From Rhodospirillales bacterium (lineage in GTDB: Bacteria > Pseudomonadota > Alphaproteobacteria > Rhodospirillales > Defluviicoccaceae), in the NCBI GenBank assembly GCA_016712375.1, contig JADJRE010000006.1:62001-126000 (forward strand): a stretch of 64,000 nt of DNA, given 5' to 3'. The translations under genes and the position numbers were made by a program. The notes under the pieces were generated by a model. It made no database searches. It saw only the letters and a program-made list of their open reading frames with translations, and was not told the DNA's origin. Below are positions 1-10,970 of this stretch, piece by piece. The first letter of the stretch is position 1. Every line of letters begins with the position of its first letter.

Positions 1-444
1 CGGTCGGGCGCCGGTGGCGAGGATGATGTGCTTTGCCGAGAGATCGGCGACTGGCTTTCCGTCCTTGGACACGGCCACCTTGCCCGGCCCGGCAAGGCGA
101 CCACGACCATCGAACACCGGCACCTTGTTCTTCTTCAGCAGGTGGCCCACGCCGCCGTTGAGCTGCTTCGCCACCTTGCGCGAACGCTCCACCACTTTCT
201 TAATATCGAAGGTGAAGTCTTTGACCACCAACCCGAAATCGGCGGCATGCTTGATGTTCTCATAGATCTCGGCGGTGCGCAGCAGCGCCTTCGTAGGGAT
301 GCAACCCCAGTTCCGACAGATGCCGCCGAGGTCCTTCTCCTCCACGATTGCCGTCCTCAAGCCGACCTGCGCCGCGCGGATCGCCGTGACATACCCGCCC
401 GGTCCGGAGCCCACGACGACGACGTCGAAAGATGTGTCGGCCAT
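1..444 (-). CDS. lpdA: Dihydrolipoamide dehydrogenase (E3), N-terminal part
   Basis: E3 flavoprotein of the pyruvate dehydrogenase complex; it reoxidises the dihydrolipoyl arm of E2 with NAD+. The window holds about 148 N-terminal residues and the gene runs off the left edge. Visible are the FAD-binding GSGPGG glycine motif at about residues 12-17 and the redox-active disulfide motif CRNWGC followed by IPTKALL, typical of lipoamide dehydrogenases. The start is the ATG at 444, 13 bases after the pdhC stop, so it is the last gene seen of a pdhA-pdhB-pdhC-lpd operon. The frame is open up to the edge. Confidence 0.93.
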   Translation of the reverse strand, partial: MADTSFDVVVVGSGPGGYVTAIRAAQVGLRTAIVEEKDLGGICRNWGCIPTKALLRTAEIYENIKHAADFGLVVKDFTFDIKKVVERSRKVAKQLNGGVGHLLKKNKVPVFDGRGRLAGPGKVAVSKDGKPVADLSAKHIILATGARP

Positions 445-457
445 GCCCTAGCGCTCC

Positions 458-1810
458 TTACAGCATCATTCTGAGCGGGTCTTCGACCAGCGTCTTGAAT
501 ACCTGCAGGTATTCGGCACCGGCAGCACCATCGACGGCGCGATGATCGATGGACAGGGTGCAGCTCATCATCGTCGCCACCGCCAGCGCTCCATCCTTGA
601 CCACCGGCCGCTTCTCCGCCGCGCCCACTGCCAGCAGGCAGGCCTGCGGCGGATTGATGATCGCGGAAAAGTCCTTGATGCCGTACATGCCGAGGTTGGA
701 GATCGTAAAGCCGCCGCCCTGATACTCCTCCGGCATCAGCTTGCCCTCGCGAGCCCGCTTCGCCAGATGCCGAACCTCGCTCGAGATGGCCGCCAGACCT
801 TTCTGGTCAGCGTTCTTGACGATCGGCGTGATCAGGCCGTTCGGTGTCGCCACCGCCACCGAGACGTCGACCGCCTGGTAGTAGCGGATTGCCTCGTCGG
901 TCCACGAGCAGTTGGCATTGGGGTAAGCGCGCAAGGCCAGCGCCACCGCCCGCAGCACGAAGTCGTTGACCGAGATCTTCCACGCGCCGTCGCCCTCCGG
1001 CGAGCGCCTGTTCAGCTCCTCGCGGAGTTTCAGCAACGCCTCGATGTCGCAGTCAATGGTCAGGTAGAAGTGCGGGATATCGCGTTTTGCCGCCCCCAGC
1101 CGCTTGGCGATGACCTTGCGCATGCTGCTGTTCGGCACCTCGACGTAGGCCGGGCCGCCCTCCGGTGCCGCCGCCGGCTTCGGGGCCGGAGCGGCGGCTG
1201 CCGCTTCCGCCGTAGCGGCCGCAGCCGCCGGGGCGGCGGCGGGGCGCGGTGCCGCTTTCGCCTTCTCCACGTCCGCCTTGACGATACGGCCGTGCGGGCC
1301 GCTACCGGTGATTTGCGCCAGATCGAGCCCCGCTTCCTTCGCCAGCCGCTTCGCCAGCGGACTCACGAACACGCGCGCCCCATCAGCCCGCTTCGGTTGA
1401 GCGCCTGCGGCGGGTGCTGGAGCTGGCGCGGCTGCAGCCGCTTGCTCGCCGCTGGTACCTTTCGCCGAACCGGGAGCATCGGCCCCGGACGGCTGCGCCG
1501 GCTCCGCTGTCTTCGCTGCCGGCTTAGGCGCGGCGGATGCAGCCGCATCCAGCGCCGAGGCATCCTCGCCCTCTTCCAGTAACAGCGCGATGGGTGCGTT
1601 CACCGCCACCCCTTCGGTACCTTCCGGCACCAGGATGCGCCCGAGCGTCCCCTCTTCGACCGCCTCGACCTCCATTGTCGCTTTATCGGTCTCGATCTCG
1701 CAGATGACGTCACCCGACGCGACCTTGTCGCCTTCCTTCTTCGCCCACTTCGCCAGCTTGCCCTCGGTCATCGTCGGCGAGAGCGCCGGCATCAGTACCT
1801 GAATCGGCAT
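458..1810 (-). CDS. pdhC: Dihydrolipoamide acetyltransferase (E2) of pyruvate dehydrogenase
   Basis: E2 core of pyruvate dehydrogenase, transferring acetyl groups to CoA; 450 residues, usual for alphaproteobacteria. In order: one lipoyl domain (about 1-80) with the lipoylated Lys in ETDKATME; a long Ala/Pro linker; an E3/E1-binding domain near 145-185 (VSPLAKRLA, GSGPHGRI); a second Ala/Pro linker; and the catalytic domain with the HRAVDG active-site motif near the C-terminus. A ribosome site (GGGAGA) precedes the ATG. It lies 15 bases after pdhB. Its lipoyl domain is almost identical to the one on PdhB. Confidence 0.97.
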   Translation of the reverse strand: MPIQVLMPALSPTMTEGKLAKWAKKEGDKVASGDVICEIETDKATMEVEAVEEGTLGRILVPEGTEGVAVNAPIALLLEEGEDASALDAAASAAPKPAAKTAEPAQPSGADAPGSAKGTSGEQAAAAAPAPAPAAGAQPKRADGARVFVSPLAKRLAKEAGLDLAQITGSGPHGRIVKADVEKAKAAPRPAAAPAAAAATAEAAAAAPAPKPAAAPEGGPAYVEVPNSSMRKVIAKRLGAAKRDIPHFYLTIDCDIEALLKLREELNRRSPEGDGAWKISVNDFVLRAVALALRAYPNANCSWTDEAIRYYQAVDVSVAVATPNGLITPIVKNADQKGLAAISSEVRHLAKRAREGKLMPEEYQGGGFTISNLGMYGIKDFSAIINPPQACLLAVGAAEKRPVVKDGALAVATMMSCTLSIDHRAVDGAAGAEYLQVFKTLVEDPLRMML

Positions 1811-1825
1811 GATCGGTTCTCCCGG

Positions 1826-3202
<1,377 letters not shown>

Positions 3203-3247
3203 CTTGTCCTCCCGGAAATCCGCGGTAACGCGTTCGAGACTGTTGGT

Positions 3248-4270
3248 TCAGGCTTCGATCAGCACGTCGGTCCACAGCTCCGAGGGATCGGGCTCCGGGC
3301 TGGATTGAGCAAACTCTGCGGCCTGGTTGACGATTTCCTTGATCTCACGATCGATGTCCTTGAACGAAGCCTCGTCGCCGATGCCGTTCTTCTCCATGAA
3401 GGCACGCAACCCGTCGATCGGATCGTGCTCCTTGCGGTAGGACGCCACCTCCTCCTTGCTCCGGTACTTGGCGGGATCCGACATTGAATGGCCGCGATAG
3501 CGATAGGTGTTCATCTCCATCACGTACGGGCCGTTGCCGGCGCGGACGTGCGCGGTGACTTCCGCACCGGCCTTCTTTACCGCTTGCACGTCCATGCCAT
3601 CGACGGCGACGCCCGGAATGCCGAAGGCCTCACCGCGGCGGAACAGCTCGGTGGTCGCCGAAGCACGCTGCAACGACGTGCCCATCGCGTACCGGTTGTT
3701 TTCGATGACGTAGATGATCGGCAGCTTCCACAAGCTGGCCATGTTGAAGGCTTCGTAGACCTGGCCCTGGTTCGCGGCGCCATCGCCAAAGTAGCAGAAG
3801 TTGAGACCGCCGTCGCCGCGGTACTTGTGCGCAAACGCAAGGCCGGTGCCGAGCGGCACCGAGGCGCCGACGATGCCATGCCCGCCGTAGAACCTCTTCT
3901 CCACCGAGAACATGTGCATCGAGCCGCCCTTGCCCCGGGAATACCCGCCGATGCGGCCTGTAAGCTCCGCCATGATGCCCTTCGGGTCCATCCCCGTGGC
4001 AAGCATGTGGCCATGATCGCGATAGGTGGTAATCACCGAATCTTTGTCGGTGGCACACGCATGCAGCCCGGTGACGACGGCCTCCTGGCCGATGTAGAGG
4101 TGGCAGAATCCAGCGATCAGCCCCATGCCATAGAGCTGCCCCGCCTTCTCCTCGAAGCGGCGGATAAGCAGCATCTGACGGTAGAGCTTCAGTAACTCCT
4201 GCGCGTCAGGCTTGCCTTCAGGTTGCGTCTTGGCCTCGCTGCCGCCCTTGGCGGCTGCTTCCGCTGGCAT
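3248..4270 (-). CDS. pdhA: Pyruvate dehydrogenase E1 alpha subunit
   Basis: Alpha subunit of E1, binding thiamine diphosphate and starting oxidative decarboxylation of pyruvate. I place the start at the ATG at 4270 (MPAEAAAKGG), giving 340 residues, the normal family length, with an AGGAGG ribosome site immediately upstream. The frame stays open further upstream, but that stretch is antisense to the next gene and does not look like protein. The thiamine-diphosphate motif GDGAANQGQ...ENN is present, as are GIVGASVP and RYRGHSMSDP near the phosphorylation-loop region. First gene of the pdh operon and divergent from the acyl-AMP ligase gene. Confidence 0.97.
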   Translation of the reverse strand: MPAEAAAKGGSEAKTQPEGKPDAQELLKLYRQMLLIRRFEEKAGQLYGMGLIAGFCHLYIGQEAVVTGLHACATDKDSVITTYRDHGHMLATGMDPKGIMAELTGRIGGYSRGKGGSMHMFSVEKRFYGGHGIVGASVPLGTGLAFAHKYRGDGGLNFCYFGDGAANQGQVYEAFNMASLWKLPIIYVIENNRYAMGTSLQRASATTELFRRGEAFGIPGVAVDGMDVQAVKKAGAEVTAHVRAGNGPYVMEMNTYRYRGHSMSDPAKYRSKEEVASYRKEHDPIDGLRAFMEKNGIGDEASFKDIDREIKEIVNQAAEFAQSSPEPDPSELWTDVLIEA

Positions 4271-4424
4271 CTTCGAAGTCCTCCTGTCGGGTATGTCCTC
4301 GCCTACGAGCGTCAACCCGGTGAAACACACCGTGGCGGGGAATATATTGTTGTCGCATGCTATTGCGGACAACTCCTGAAACTCAAGCCGATATCGGCAG
4401 CACACGCCAGGGGCGAACGAACCG

Positions 4425-7255
4425 ATGAGCAGCAACGACCATAAAGCGAGCGTCATCACCGATCCGGCCAAAGCGATGCTGGCGATCGTCGCCACCGTCG
4501 TCGGCGAGCTCAAGCCGGGCCGAGTGGCTCCGATAACTCTCGATGCCTCGCTCGATCGCGACCTCGGTCTCGACAGTTTCGCCCGCGTCGAACTTGCCAG
4601 CCGGATCGAGGCTGCGTTCGGCGTCGCTCTTGGTGAGGATGCGCCGGCCGCGGCTGAACACGTGCGCGACTTGCTCGACGCGCTGCTGGTGGCGCGGGGA
4701 GTGTCGGCGCCCGCCGGGGAGGTTGGGAAGGTGGTGGTGGAGAAGGTAGTGGTCGGGAAGGCGGTGGCCGGATCAATGGCCGGCGCCGCCCCACCGGACG
4801 AGATGCCGACGCTCGTCGACGTCCTCTCCTGGCACGCCACGCGACACCCCGATCGGCCACATCTGCAGCTTTATGCCGACGACGGCGATGGCGAGATTCT
4901 GACCTACGGCTCCCTCTTCGCGGAAGCGCAGGCCGTCGCCTGCGGGTTGCAGGCCGCCGGTGTCGTTGCTGGCGACACCGTCGCCTTGATGCTGCCGACC
5001 GGTCGCAGCTATTTCACGGCGTTTTGTGGTGCGCTGCTTGCCGGCGGCGTTTGCGTGCCGGTGTATCCGCCGACACGCGCCCAGCGCATCGAGGAACACG
5101 TCCACCGCCTCACTGGCATCCTGGCCAACGCCGGCGCCCGCGTGCTGATCGTTCCTGAGGAGGCCAAGCCGCTCGCCATGAGCTTGCAGGCTCAGGTCGC
5201 CGCACTCCGCCACGTGACCACGGTCGAGACATTGTCCGGCGAAGGCGCGCGACCGCAGGCAGTTGCCGCCGCGGGTCAAGGAACCGGCGCTGCTGCAGTA
5301 CACCTCCGGCAGTACCGGCGCACCGAAAGGCGTGACGCTAAGCCACGCCAACCTGCTCGCCAACATCCGGGCGATGGCGGAAGCGTTGGAAGTGCGGGGC
5401 GACGACGTGTTCGTCAGCTGGCTGCCGCTCTACCACGACATGGGACTGATCGGCGCCTGGCTCGGCTCGTTGTACCAGGCAGCACCGCTGGTGCTGATGT
5501 CGCCCCTCGCCTTTCTCGCCCGACCAGCGCGCTGGCTGCGAGCGATTCACCAGTATCGCGGGACCATCTCAGGCGGCCCTAACTTCGCGTATGAACTGCT
5601 GCTGCGGCATATCCGCGACGAGGAACTGAAGACGCTTGACCTGTCGTCGTGGCGGGTCGCCTTCAACGGCGCTGAGCCGGTAAGCGCCGCCACCGTCGAG
5701 CGCTTCAGCGAGCGTTTCGCGTCAGCCGGCTTTCGCCGCGAGGCGATGATGCCGGTGTACGGATTGGCGGAGAATTGCGTTGGGCTTGCCTGCCCGCCGC
5801 TTGGCCGGGGACCGGTCATCGATCGCATCGAACGCGAAGCGGCGCCGGGCGCCGCGCCGTCCGCACGGGTCCGGAGGACGCCACGGCGCTGCGCGTCGTC
5901 GCCTGCGGCCAACCGCTCCAACCATGATATCCGCATTATCGATGCAGCCGGCTTTGAATTGCCGGAACGGCGGGAGGGACGGTTGCAGTTCCGGGGTCCT
6001 TCGGCATCACCCGGATACTGGCGTAATGACGCGGCTACCCGCCAACTGCTCGCCGGTGACTGGCGCGAAACAGGCGACCTCGGCTACGTCGCCGAGGGCG
6101 ATCTCTACATTACCGCCCGGGTGAAGGATCTGATCATCCGTGGCGGTCGCAACATCCATCCCGCCGACATCGAGGACAGCGTCGGTGCGCTGGACTGGCG
6201 TGCTGCCCGGCCGCGTGGCCGCCTTCGGCGACACCAATGTCGCCACCGGCAGTGAGCGACTGATCGTGCTGGCAGAGACCCGCAAACGCGAACCGCAGGT
6301 GCTCGAAGCATTGCGGGCCGAGATCAACGGATTGGTTGCCGACCTGCCGGCGGGCCGCCGGACGAGGTGATGCTGGCGCCGCCCAACGCCATCCCCGCAC
6401 CTCCAGCGGCAGGTCCGCCGGCAGGCGAGCCGTACGCTTCGGCGCGCTGGCCGCGTCGGAACCGAGACGCGGCACCGATTTGGCAGCAGACGTTGCGGCT
6501 TCAGCTCGCAACCGCGATCGGCCGAGGTCGCAGGGCGCTGCGCACCGGCGGCGGGGTGCTGTTCGCGGCCTGGAGTTGGGCGGTGCTCATCGTGTTGTCG
6601 CCGATCGCCTGGCTAGGGGCATTGCTGCTGCCGAAGCTGTCCTGGCGCTGGCGGCGGAATCCGGCCGCGTCCCGGCTGTTTCTCGCCACCGGCACGCCGC
6701 CCACCGTCCGCGGCCTGAGCACCTCGACCATCGGCCTGCGTTGCTGATCGCCAATCCGCCAGCTATCTCGACGTGCTGGCGATCGTGGCAACCCTGCGCT
6801 CTGCCCCGGTCGCCTTCGTCGCCAAGGCGGAATTGGGTGGAGCCTGGTACACCCGCCTGCCGATGCAGCGGATCGGCGCACGCTTTGTCGAGCGTTTCGA
6901 CCGGCGGAAGGGGCTGGAGGATTATCGGCAGATCGCGGCCGCCGCCCGCGCCGGGCATTCGCCGTTGTTTTTTCCCGAAGGCACCTTCCGCCGCGCGCCG
7001 GGGTTGATGCCATTCCGAATGGGCGCCTTCGCCTGCGCCGTCGAAGCAAAGTTGCCGGTGATCCCGGTGGCGCTAAGGGGAACCCGGGCGATCCTGCCAT
7101 CCGGCTCGTGGTTCCCTCGTCACGGCAGGATCGACGTCACCGTCGCCGCAGCGACCGACGTTGGAGACGCAGATGACCGTTGGAGCGCCGCACTGGCGCT
7201 GCGTGACCAAGTCCGCGCGACGATGCTGGCGCTTACCGGCGAGCGCGATGGCTGA
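4425..7255 (+). pseudogene. ACP / fatty-acyl-AMP ligase / PlsC acyltransferase fusion, multiply frameshifted
   Basis: Pieces in successive frames form one three-domain enzyme of about 940 residues. An acyl-carrier domain comes first (4-phosphopantetheine Ser in LGLDSFARVE, about residue 47). An adenylate-forming ligase of the fatty-acyl-AMP ligase type follows (YTSGSTGAPKG, YGLAENCVG, TGDLGY, VKDLIIRGGRNIHP). Last is a membrane-linked glycerophosphate acyltransferase-like domain (FFPEGTFRRAPG). It may activate a fatty acid, load it on its own ACP and esterify it to a lipid; that is inference. Frame changes are near 5250, 5865, 5925, 6195, 6390 and 6755. The one near 6755 removes the His of the HX4D catalytic motif. 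It lies between pdhA and ftsB, which are usually close neighbours. Confidence 0.75.
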
Positions 7256-7406
7256 CGGCGGCCGCTGGTCGCGCGTCCGCCAACCATCAACCGATGCACT
7301 CGATGGCTTCTCGCTGGTAGTACTGGCGCGCACTTAGCAAGAAGTGAGGCGTGCCGGCAAGGACGCCCATCACACTTTCTCGGAGTAGGCACTGGGATGT
7401 GGCCGC

Positions 7407-8794
7407 TCATGACGCTTCGGGCGGCCGCAGGTTCCCACTGAACAACCGGTCGGTCATCGGGTATCGCCACTCCATCAATACGGCGATTCCAGGCAGCACC
7501 CACGACGGAAGGGTGACACTGATGGCACGCAAATCGTGAGCCACCCCGGCGTCGGCCCAGCGGTCTTTATCCGGCGTCAATCCCGCCTGACTCCGCTGCG
7601 GATACTTCATTGGTGACAGGGTTGGCTCACAGATGCGCCAGGCCTCAAGTCCGCGGCCCAGTTGCATTTCGGCTTGGATGCCGTTAGTCGGGTAACGAAG
7701 GTTGAGGTGGAAAAAGTTTTCGGCGCGGTGAAGCAACAAATGCTCCCACTTACAATCCATAGCTTTTCCTGTCCTAGCACTCGGGGAGCAATGGCTCCCA
7801 ACTTCAAAATTCCATCTATATATTCCACACGATACATAATGAGTCGTTCTGTAGCGCCAACTTCTGCCTCTATGTGACCGTTATCTAGCAGGATTTGCGC
7901 GTTCTGCTCGGCATCCGTAGGCTCCAACGCAGATCTGATGTCCCAATACAGCAGCTTGTCGCCAGTAGGGCTCTCCGACCTCACCTCGATCCCGAAACGG
8001 ATATGCTTCAGTGCCAACGGCAATACTTCTAGATCGACAACATTACTTGTCTTAAATATCATCTCTTCAGGAAAAGCCTGAGTCTGCTGAAGAAAATACG
8101 TTCTCTCGCTCTTCCAACTAAGATATCCTGCTTCAGTTACCAAAGTACCGTCGCCGAGCATTTCGTTTTGAGCCGGCTCATGCAGATGAGTACGCACAAT
8201 GAAATGTTCATAATATGGCCCATCGTCGAAGTAGGAATTGACCAATTGTTTTAGCTTCTGTTTCCCACTATTACTTATACTGTGAACAATGTCACGCACC
8301 TGCTCGGCGCATCGCGTTATAGTCTTACGCACGAGGCTTGAATCCAACGCTTCATGCCGCAGGTCGCGCCAGTCGACGCGCTGGATCGACGCCAAAGTGT
8401 TCATCACATCGTCCGTCTTCCGCGACGTCTTATTGTCCAATTCCGGGACAGTTATGAAATAAATCGGCATCACCACGCAGGTTCGGCCTGAACTATTCTT
8501 CGTGTGGAGAAATTGCAGCAATTCGCGGCGGCACTCGTCACTCCTGAAGAAGCGTGGCGTGAGTATAGGAAAAAGGAAGGTGGCTGCTTCGAGGGCAGCG
8601 TCGATCCGCTCCCGCCATGCCTGGCCCCATGTGACGTCCGATCGGTCATGGAAAATAGGGAAATCGTAGCCTAGCAATCCGCCGATTTCCTTGCTCAGGC
8701 GATGCCGGCAAAGTGCCGTGATTTGCTTGTCGTTGGCTTCGTCGTCCTCCCAGACGTAGCTGAGAAAGCCCAACGGCCAGATGCCGGACTTCAT
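7407..8794 (-). CDS. TIR-domain protein with uncharacterised C-terminal region (one frameshift)
   Basis: The N-terminal ~110 residues read as a bacterial TIR domain. There is a FLSYVWEDDE first strand, an FHDRSDVTWGQAWRERI loop region, and FLFPILTPRFFRSDECRREL, where the Glu after SDEC sits at the NADase catalytic position. The rest (about 350 residues) is not a family I recognise. The frame breaks near 7752 and continues as KWEHLLLHRAENFFHLNLRY to the stop at 7407, giving about 462 residues in all. A GGGGAGGGGAG ribosome site precedes the ATG. The region is visibly AT-richer than its neighbours (for example 8030-8300), suggesting horizontal transfer. A role as an NAD-consuming antiphage effector is inferred from the domain only. 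Confidence 0.75.
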
Positions 8795-8901
8795 GTCTCC
8801 CCTCCCCGACCTCTCCGGTTCCGGGTTATGTTAGCATCAATGGTCGCGCTGTCACCACGCCGTCGCGGGTGCGAAACGTTGGAGGAGACGGTGTCTGCCC
8901 G

Positions 8902-9240
8902 CTACCGTTTCGCCGGCGGCGGATCGAGGATAACGATTTCGTCGGGAAGGCCGTAGTTGAGCAGCCGGCGTGCCGACTCGTCGAGCATGTCAGGATCGAG
9001 ACTCTGCGGGTAGAGCAGGTGGACGCGGCGCTCCAGCGACTCCCGCTGCTCGCGGGCGCGGTCGAGTTCACTCCGCGCGACAGCTACTTCGTCCTGCAGC
9101 GTCCGCAACGCAAGCACGCCGCGGTCGCCGTTCACGCCGTGCCAGGCGAAGTATAGGACGGCGGCTATGGCAGCGACGACGGCCAGCGTCGGCAGCACGA
9201 CGTTGCGAGTGCGGATGCGCAACTCGTGGACCAGTCTCAT
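8902..9240 (-). CDS. ftsB: FtsB/DivIC-like septum formation initiator
   Basis: A short (112-residue) bitopic membrane protein: about 14 cytoplasmic residues, one membrane segment (VVLPTLAVVAAIAAVLYFAW), then a coiled coil (LRTLQDEVAVARSELDRAREQ) and a tail with RLLNYGLPDEIVI, typical of the FtsB/DivIC family. It is expected to form a divisome bridge with FtsL and FtsQ. It lies downstream of eno on the same strand, the usual alphaproteobacterial position. Family assignment is firm; functional equivalence to E. coli FtsB is inferred. Confidence 0.85.
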   Translation of the reverse strand: MRLVHELRIRTRNVVLPTLAVVAAIAAVLYFAWHGVNGDRGVLALRTLQDEVAVARSELDRAREQRESLERRVHLLYPQSLDPDMLDESARRLLNYGLPDEIVILDPPPAKR

Positions 9241-9395
9241 GCGGCGGCGTCCCCTCGGCGCGGCGTCGATGACGGGGCGCGCCGGCTCCGGACGCGCGCC
9301 GCAAGGTTACGACAAATCGGCAGCAGTCAAAAGCCGCGGCGCCACCACCAGCCAGCCCTCCGCCCTCAAAAGCGGGGGCAACCGAGCAAAAGCAA

Positions 9396-9424
9396 ATGCG
9401 GCGGCGGGTTTGCCGCCGCCGCAT
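9396..9424 (-). terminator. Rho-independent terminator of eno
   Basis: A perfect 12-base-pair GC-rich inverted repeat (9396-9407 with 9413-9424, five-base loop) lies 25 bases past the eno stop. Read on the minus strand it is followed by TTTGCTTTTGC. Stem strength, position and trailing T-rich stretch fit an intrinsic terminator for eno. It would separate most eno transcripts from ftsB. Confidence 0.75.
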
Positions 9425-9449
9425 CTTCGCAGGAAAGCCTTTCGCAAGA

Positions 9450-10730
9450 CTACAGCTTGCGCAGAGCCGCCTTGCCGCCGTAGCGCGCGGCAGAGCCCAG
9501 CTGCTCTTCGATTCGGATCAACTGGTTATACTTGGCGATGCGGTCGGAGCGGCTGAGCGAGCCGGTCTTGATCTGCCCGGCGTTGGTGGCGACGGCGATG
9601 TCGGCGATCGTCGCGTCCTCGGTCTCCCCGGAGCGGTGCGAGATCACCGCTGTGTACGCCGCCTTGTGCGCCATCTCGACGGCCGCCAGGGTCTCGGTCA
9701 GCGAGCCGATCTGGTTGACCTTGACCAGGATGGAGTTGGCGATGCCCTTGGCGATGCCGTCCGACAGCCGGGTGACGTTGGTCACGAACAGGTCATCGCC
9801 GACCAGCTGGCACTTGCTGCCAACTTCCTCGGTCAATGCCTTCCAGCCATCCCAGTCGTCTTCGGCCATGCCGTCCTCGATCGAGATGATCGGGTAGCGG
9901 GCAACGAGATCGGCCAGGTAGCGGGCGTTGGCGACCGAGTCCAACGACTTGTTCTCGCCGACCAGCTCATACTTGCCGTTCTTGAAGTATTCTGTCGATG
10001 CGCAGTCCAGCGCCAGAACGACATCGTCGCCGGGAGTGTAGCCGGCCGCCTCGATCGCCTTCATCACAAAGCCGCACGCATCGTCGGCGCTCTTCAGGTT
10101 TGGAGCAAAGCCGCCTTCGTCGCCCACGTTGGTGTTGTGGCCGGCGTCCTTCAGCGCCTTCTTCAGCGCGTGGAATACTTCGGCGCCCATCCGCACCGCT
10201 TCCGCGATGGAGCCGGCGCCGACCGGCATGATCATGAACTCCTGGAAGTCGATCGGGTTGTCGGCATGCGCGCCGCCGTTGACGATGTTCATCATTGGCA
10301 CTGGCAGCAGCCGCGCTTGCGTACCGCCAATGTAGCGGTAGAGCGGCAGTTCCGCCTCCTCTGCCGCCGCCTTGGCGACCGCCATACTGACGCCGAGGAT
10401 CGCGTTGGCGCCGAGGCGCGCCTTGTTGGCGGTGCCGTCGAGGTCGATCATCGTCTGGTCGATGGCCACCTGGTCGGTTGCATCCATGCCAGAGATGGCA
10501 TCGAAAATCTCACCGTTGACACTTGCCACCGCCTTGGTGACGCCCTTGCCGCCGTAGCGCTTCTTGTCGCCGTCGCGAAGCTCGACTGCTTCGTGCGCGC
10601 CGGTGGAAGCACCGGATGGTACAGCGGCACGGCCCGTCGCGCCGGTTTCCAGCGTGACGTCTACTTCCACGGTAGGATTGCCGCGGCTGTCGAGGATCTC
10701 GCGCGCCGTCACATCGATAATTTCGCTCAT
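9450..10730 (-). CDS. eno: Enolase
   Basis: Glycolytic enolase, interconverting 2-phosphoglycerate and phosphoenolpyruvate; cytoplasmic, Mg-dependent. The ATG at 10730 (MSEIIDVTAREILDSRGNP) gives 426 residues, the family norm, with GGAGCT upstream as a weak ribosome site. Visible are SGASTGAHEA, the catalytic region GDEGGFAPNL, ALDCASTEY, SIEDGMAEDDW, GDDLFVTN, and the signature ILVKVNQIGSLTET, then SHRSGETED. The frame is intact. The frame extending upstream of 10730 is not protein-like. Confidence 0.97.
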   Translation of the reverse strand: MSEIIDVTAREILDSRGNPTVEVDVTLETGATGRAAVPSGASTGAHEAVELRDGDKKRYGGKGVTKAVASVNGEIFDAISGMDATDQVAIDQTMIDLDGTANKARLGANAILGVSMAVAKAAAEEAELPLYRYIGGTQARLLPVPMMNIVNGGAHADNPIDFQEFMIMPVGAGSIAEAVRMGAEVFHALKKALKDAGHNTNVGDEGGFAPNLKSADDACGFVMKAIEAAGYTPGDDVVLALDCASTEYFKNGKYELVGENKSLDSVANARYLADLVARYPIISIEDGMAEDDWDGWKALTEEVGSKCQLVGDDLFVTNVTRLSDGIAKGIANSILVKVNQIGSLTETLAAVEMAHKAAYTAVISHRSGETEDATIADIAVATNAGQIKTGSLSRSDRIAKYNQLIRIEEQLGSAARYGGKAALRKL

Positions 10731-10934
10731 GGAAGCTCCTGTCCCCTCGGAGGCACTGAATGCCGGTTGCTGCTGGTCCGCCGCCCGCGGACGCGGGCCA
10801 CACACATACCGCCCAGGCGAAGGGGAGGCAAGCGCAGCCGGGACTGGCAGATCCCTCGGTCTGCACATGATGCCAATAGCGCTTATTAAAGCCGCCTGTC
10901 GGCCGCGTACGTGGCTAACTCAGGCGACAGCGGG

Positions 10935-10958
10935 TGAGGTGCGGGTGCCCGCACCTCA
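10935..10958 (-). terminator. Hairpin downstream of the zinc alcohol dehydrogenase gene
   Basis: A perfect 11-base inverted repeat (10935-10945 with 10948-10958) lies 12 bases after the dehydrogenase stop. A second smaller hairpin overlaps the stop region (10961-10981). No run of T follows, so this could be a terminator of the kind lacking a U-tract, or an mRNA 3'-end stabiliser. Confidence 0.5.
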
Positions 10959-10970
10959 GGACGCCCCGGA

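Noticed and set aside
542..1582. Long open frame antisense to pdhC
   Set aside because: Arg/His-rich translation without domain character; a by-product of GC-rich codon use opposite a clear gene. Many similar frames (1967-3025, 15275-16123, 42327-43052, 44275-45666) were dropped for the same reason.
4271..4840. Upstream extension of the pdhA frame by 190 residues
   Set aside because: It overlaps the start of the ACP/FAAL gene on the other strand, is Ser/Thr/Arg low-complexity, and the ATG at 4270 has the ribosome site and standard family length.
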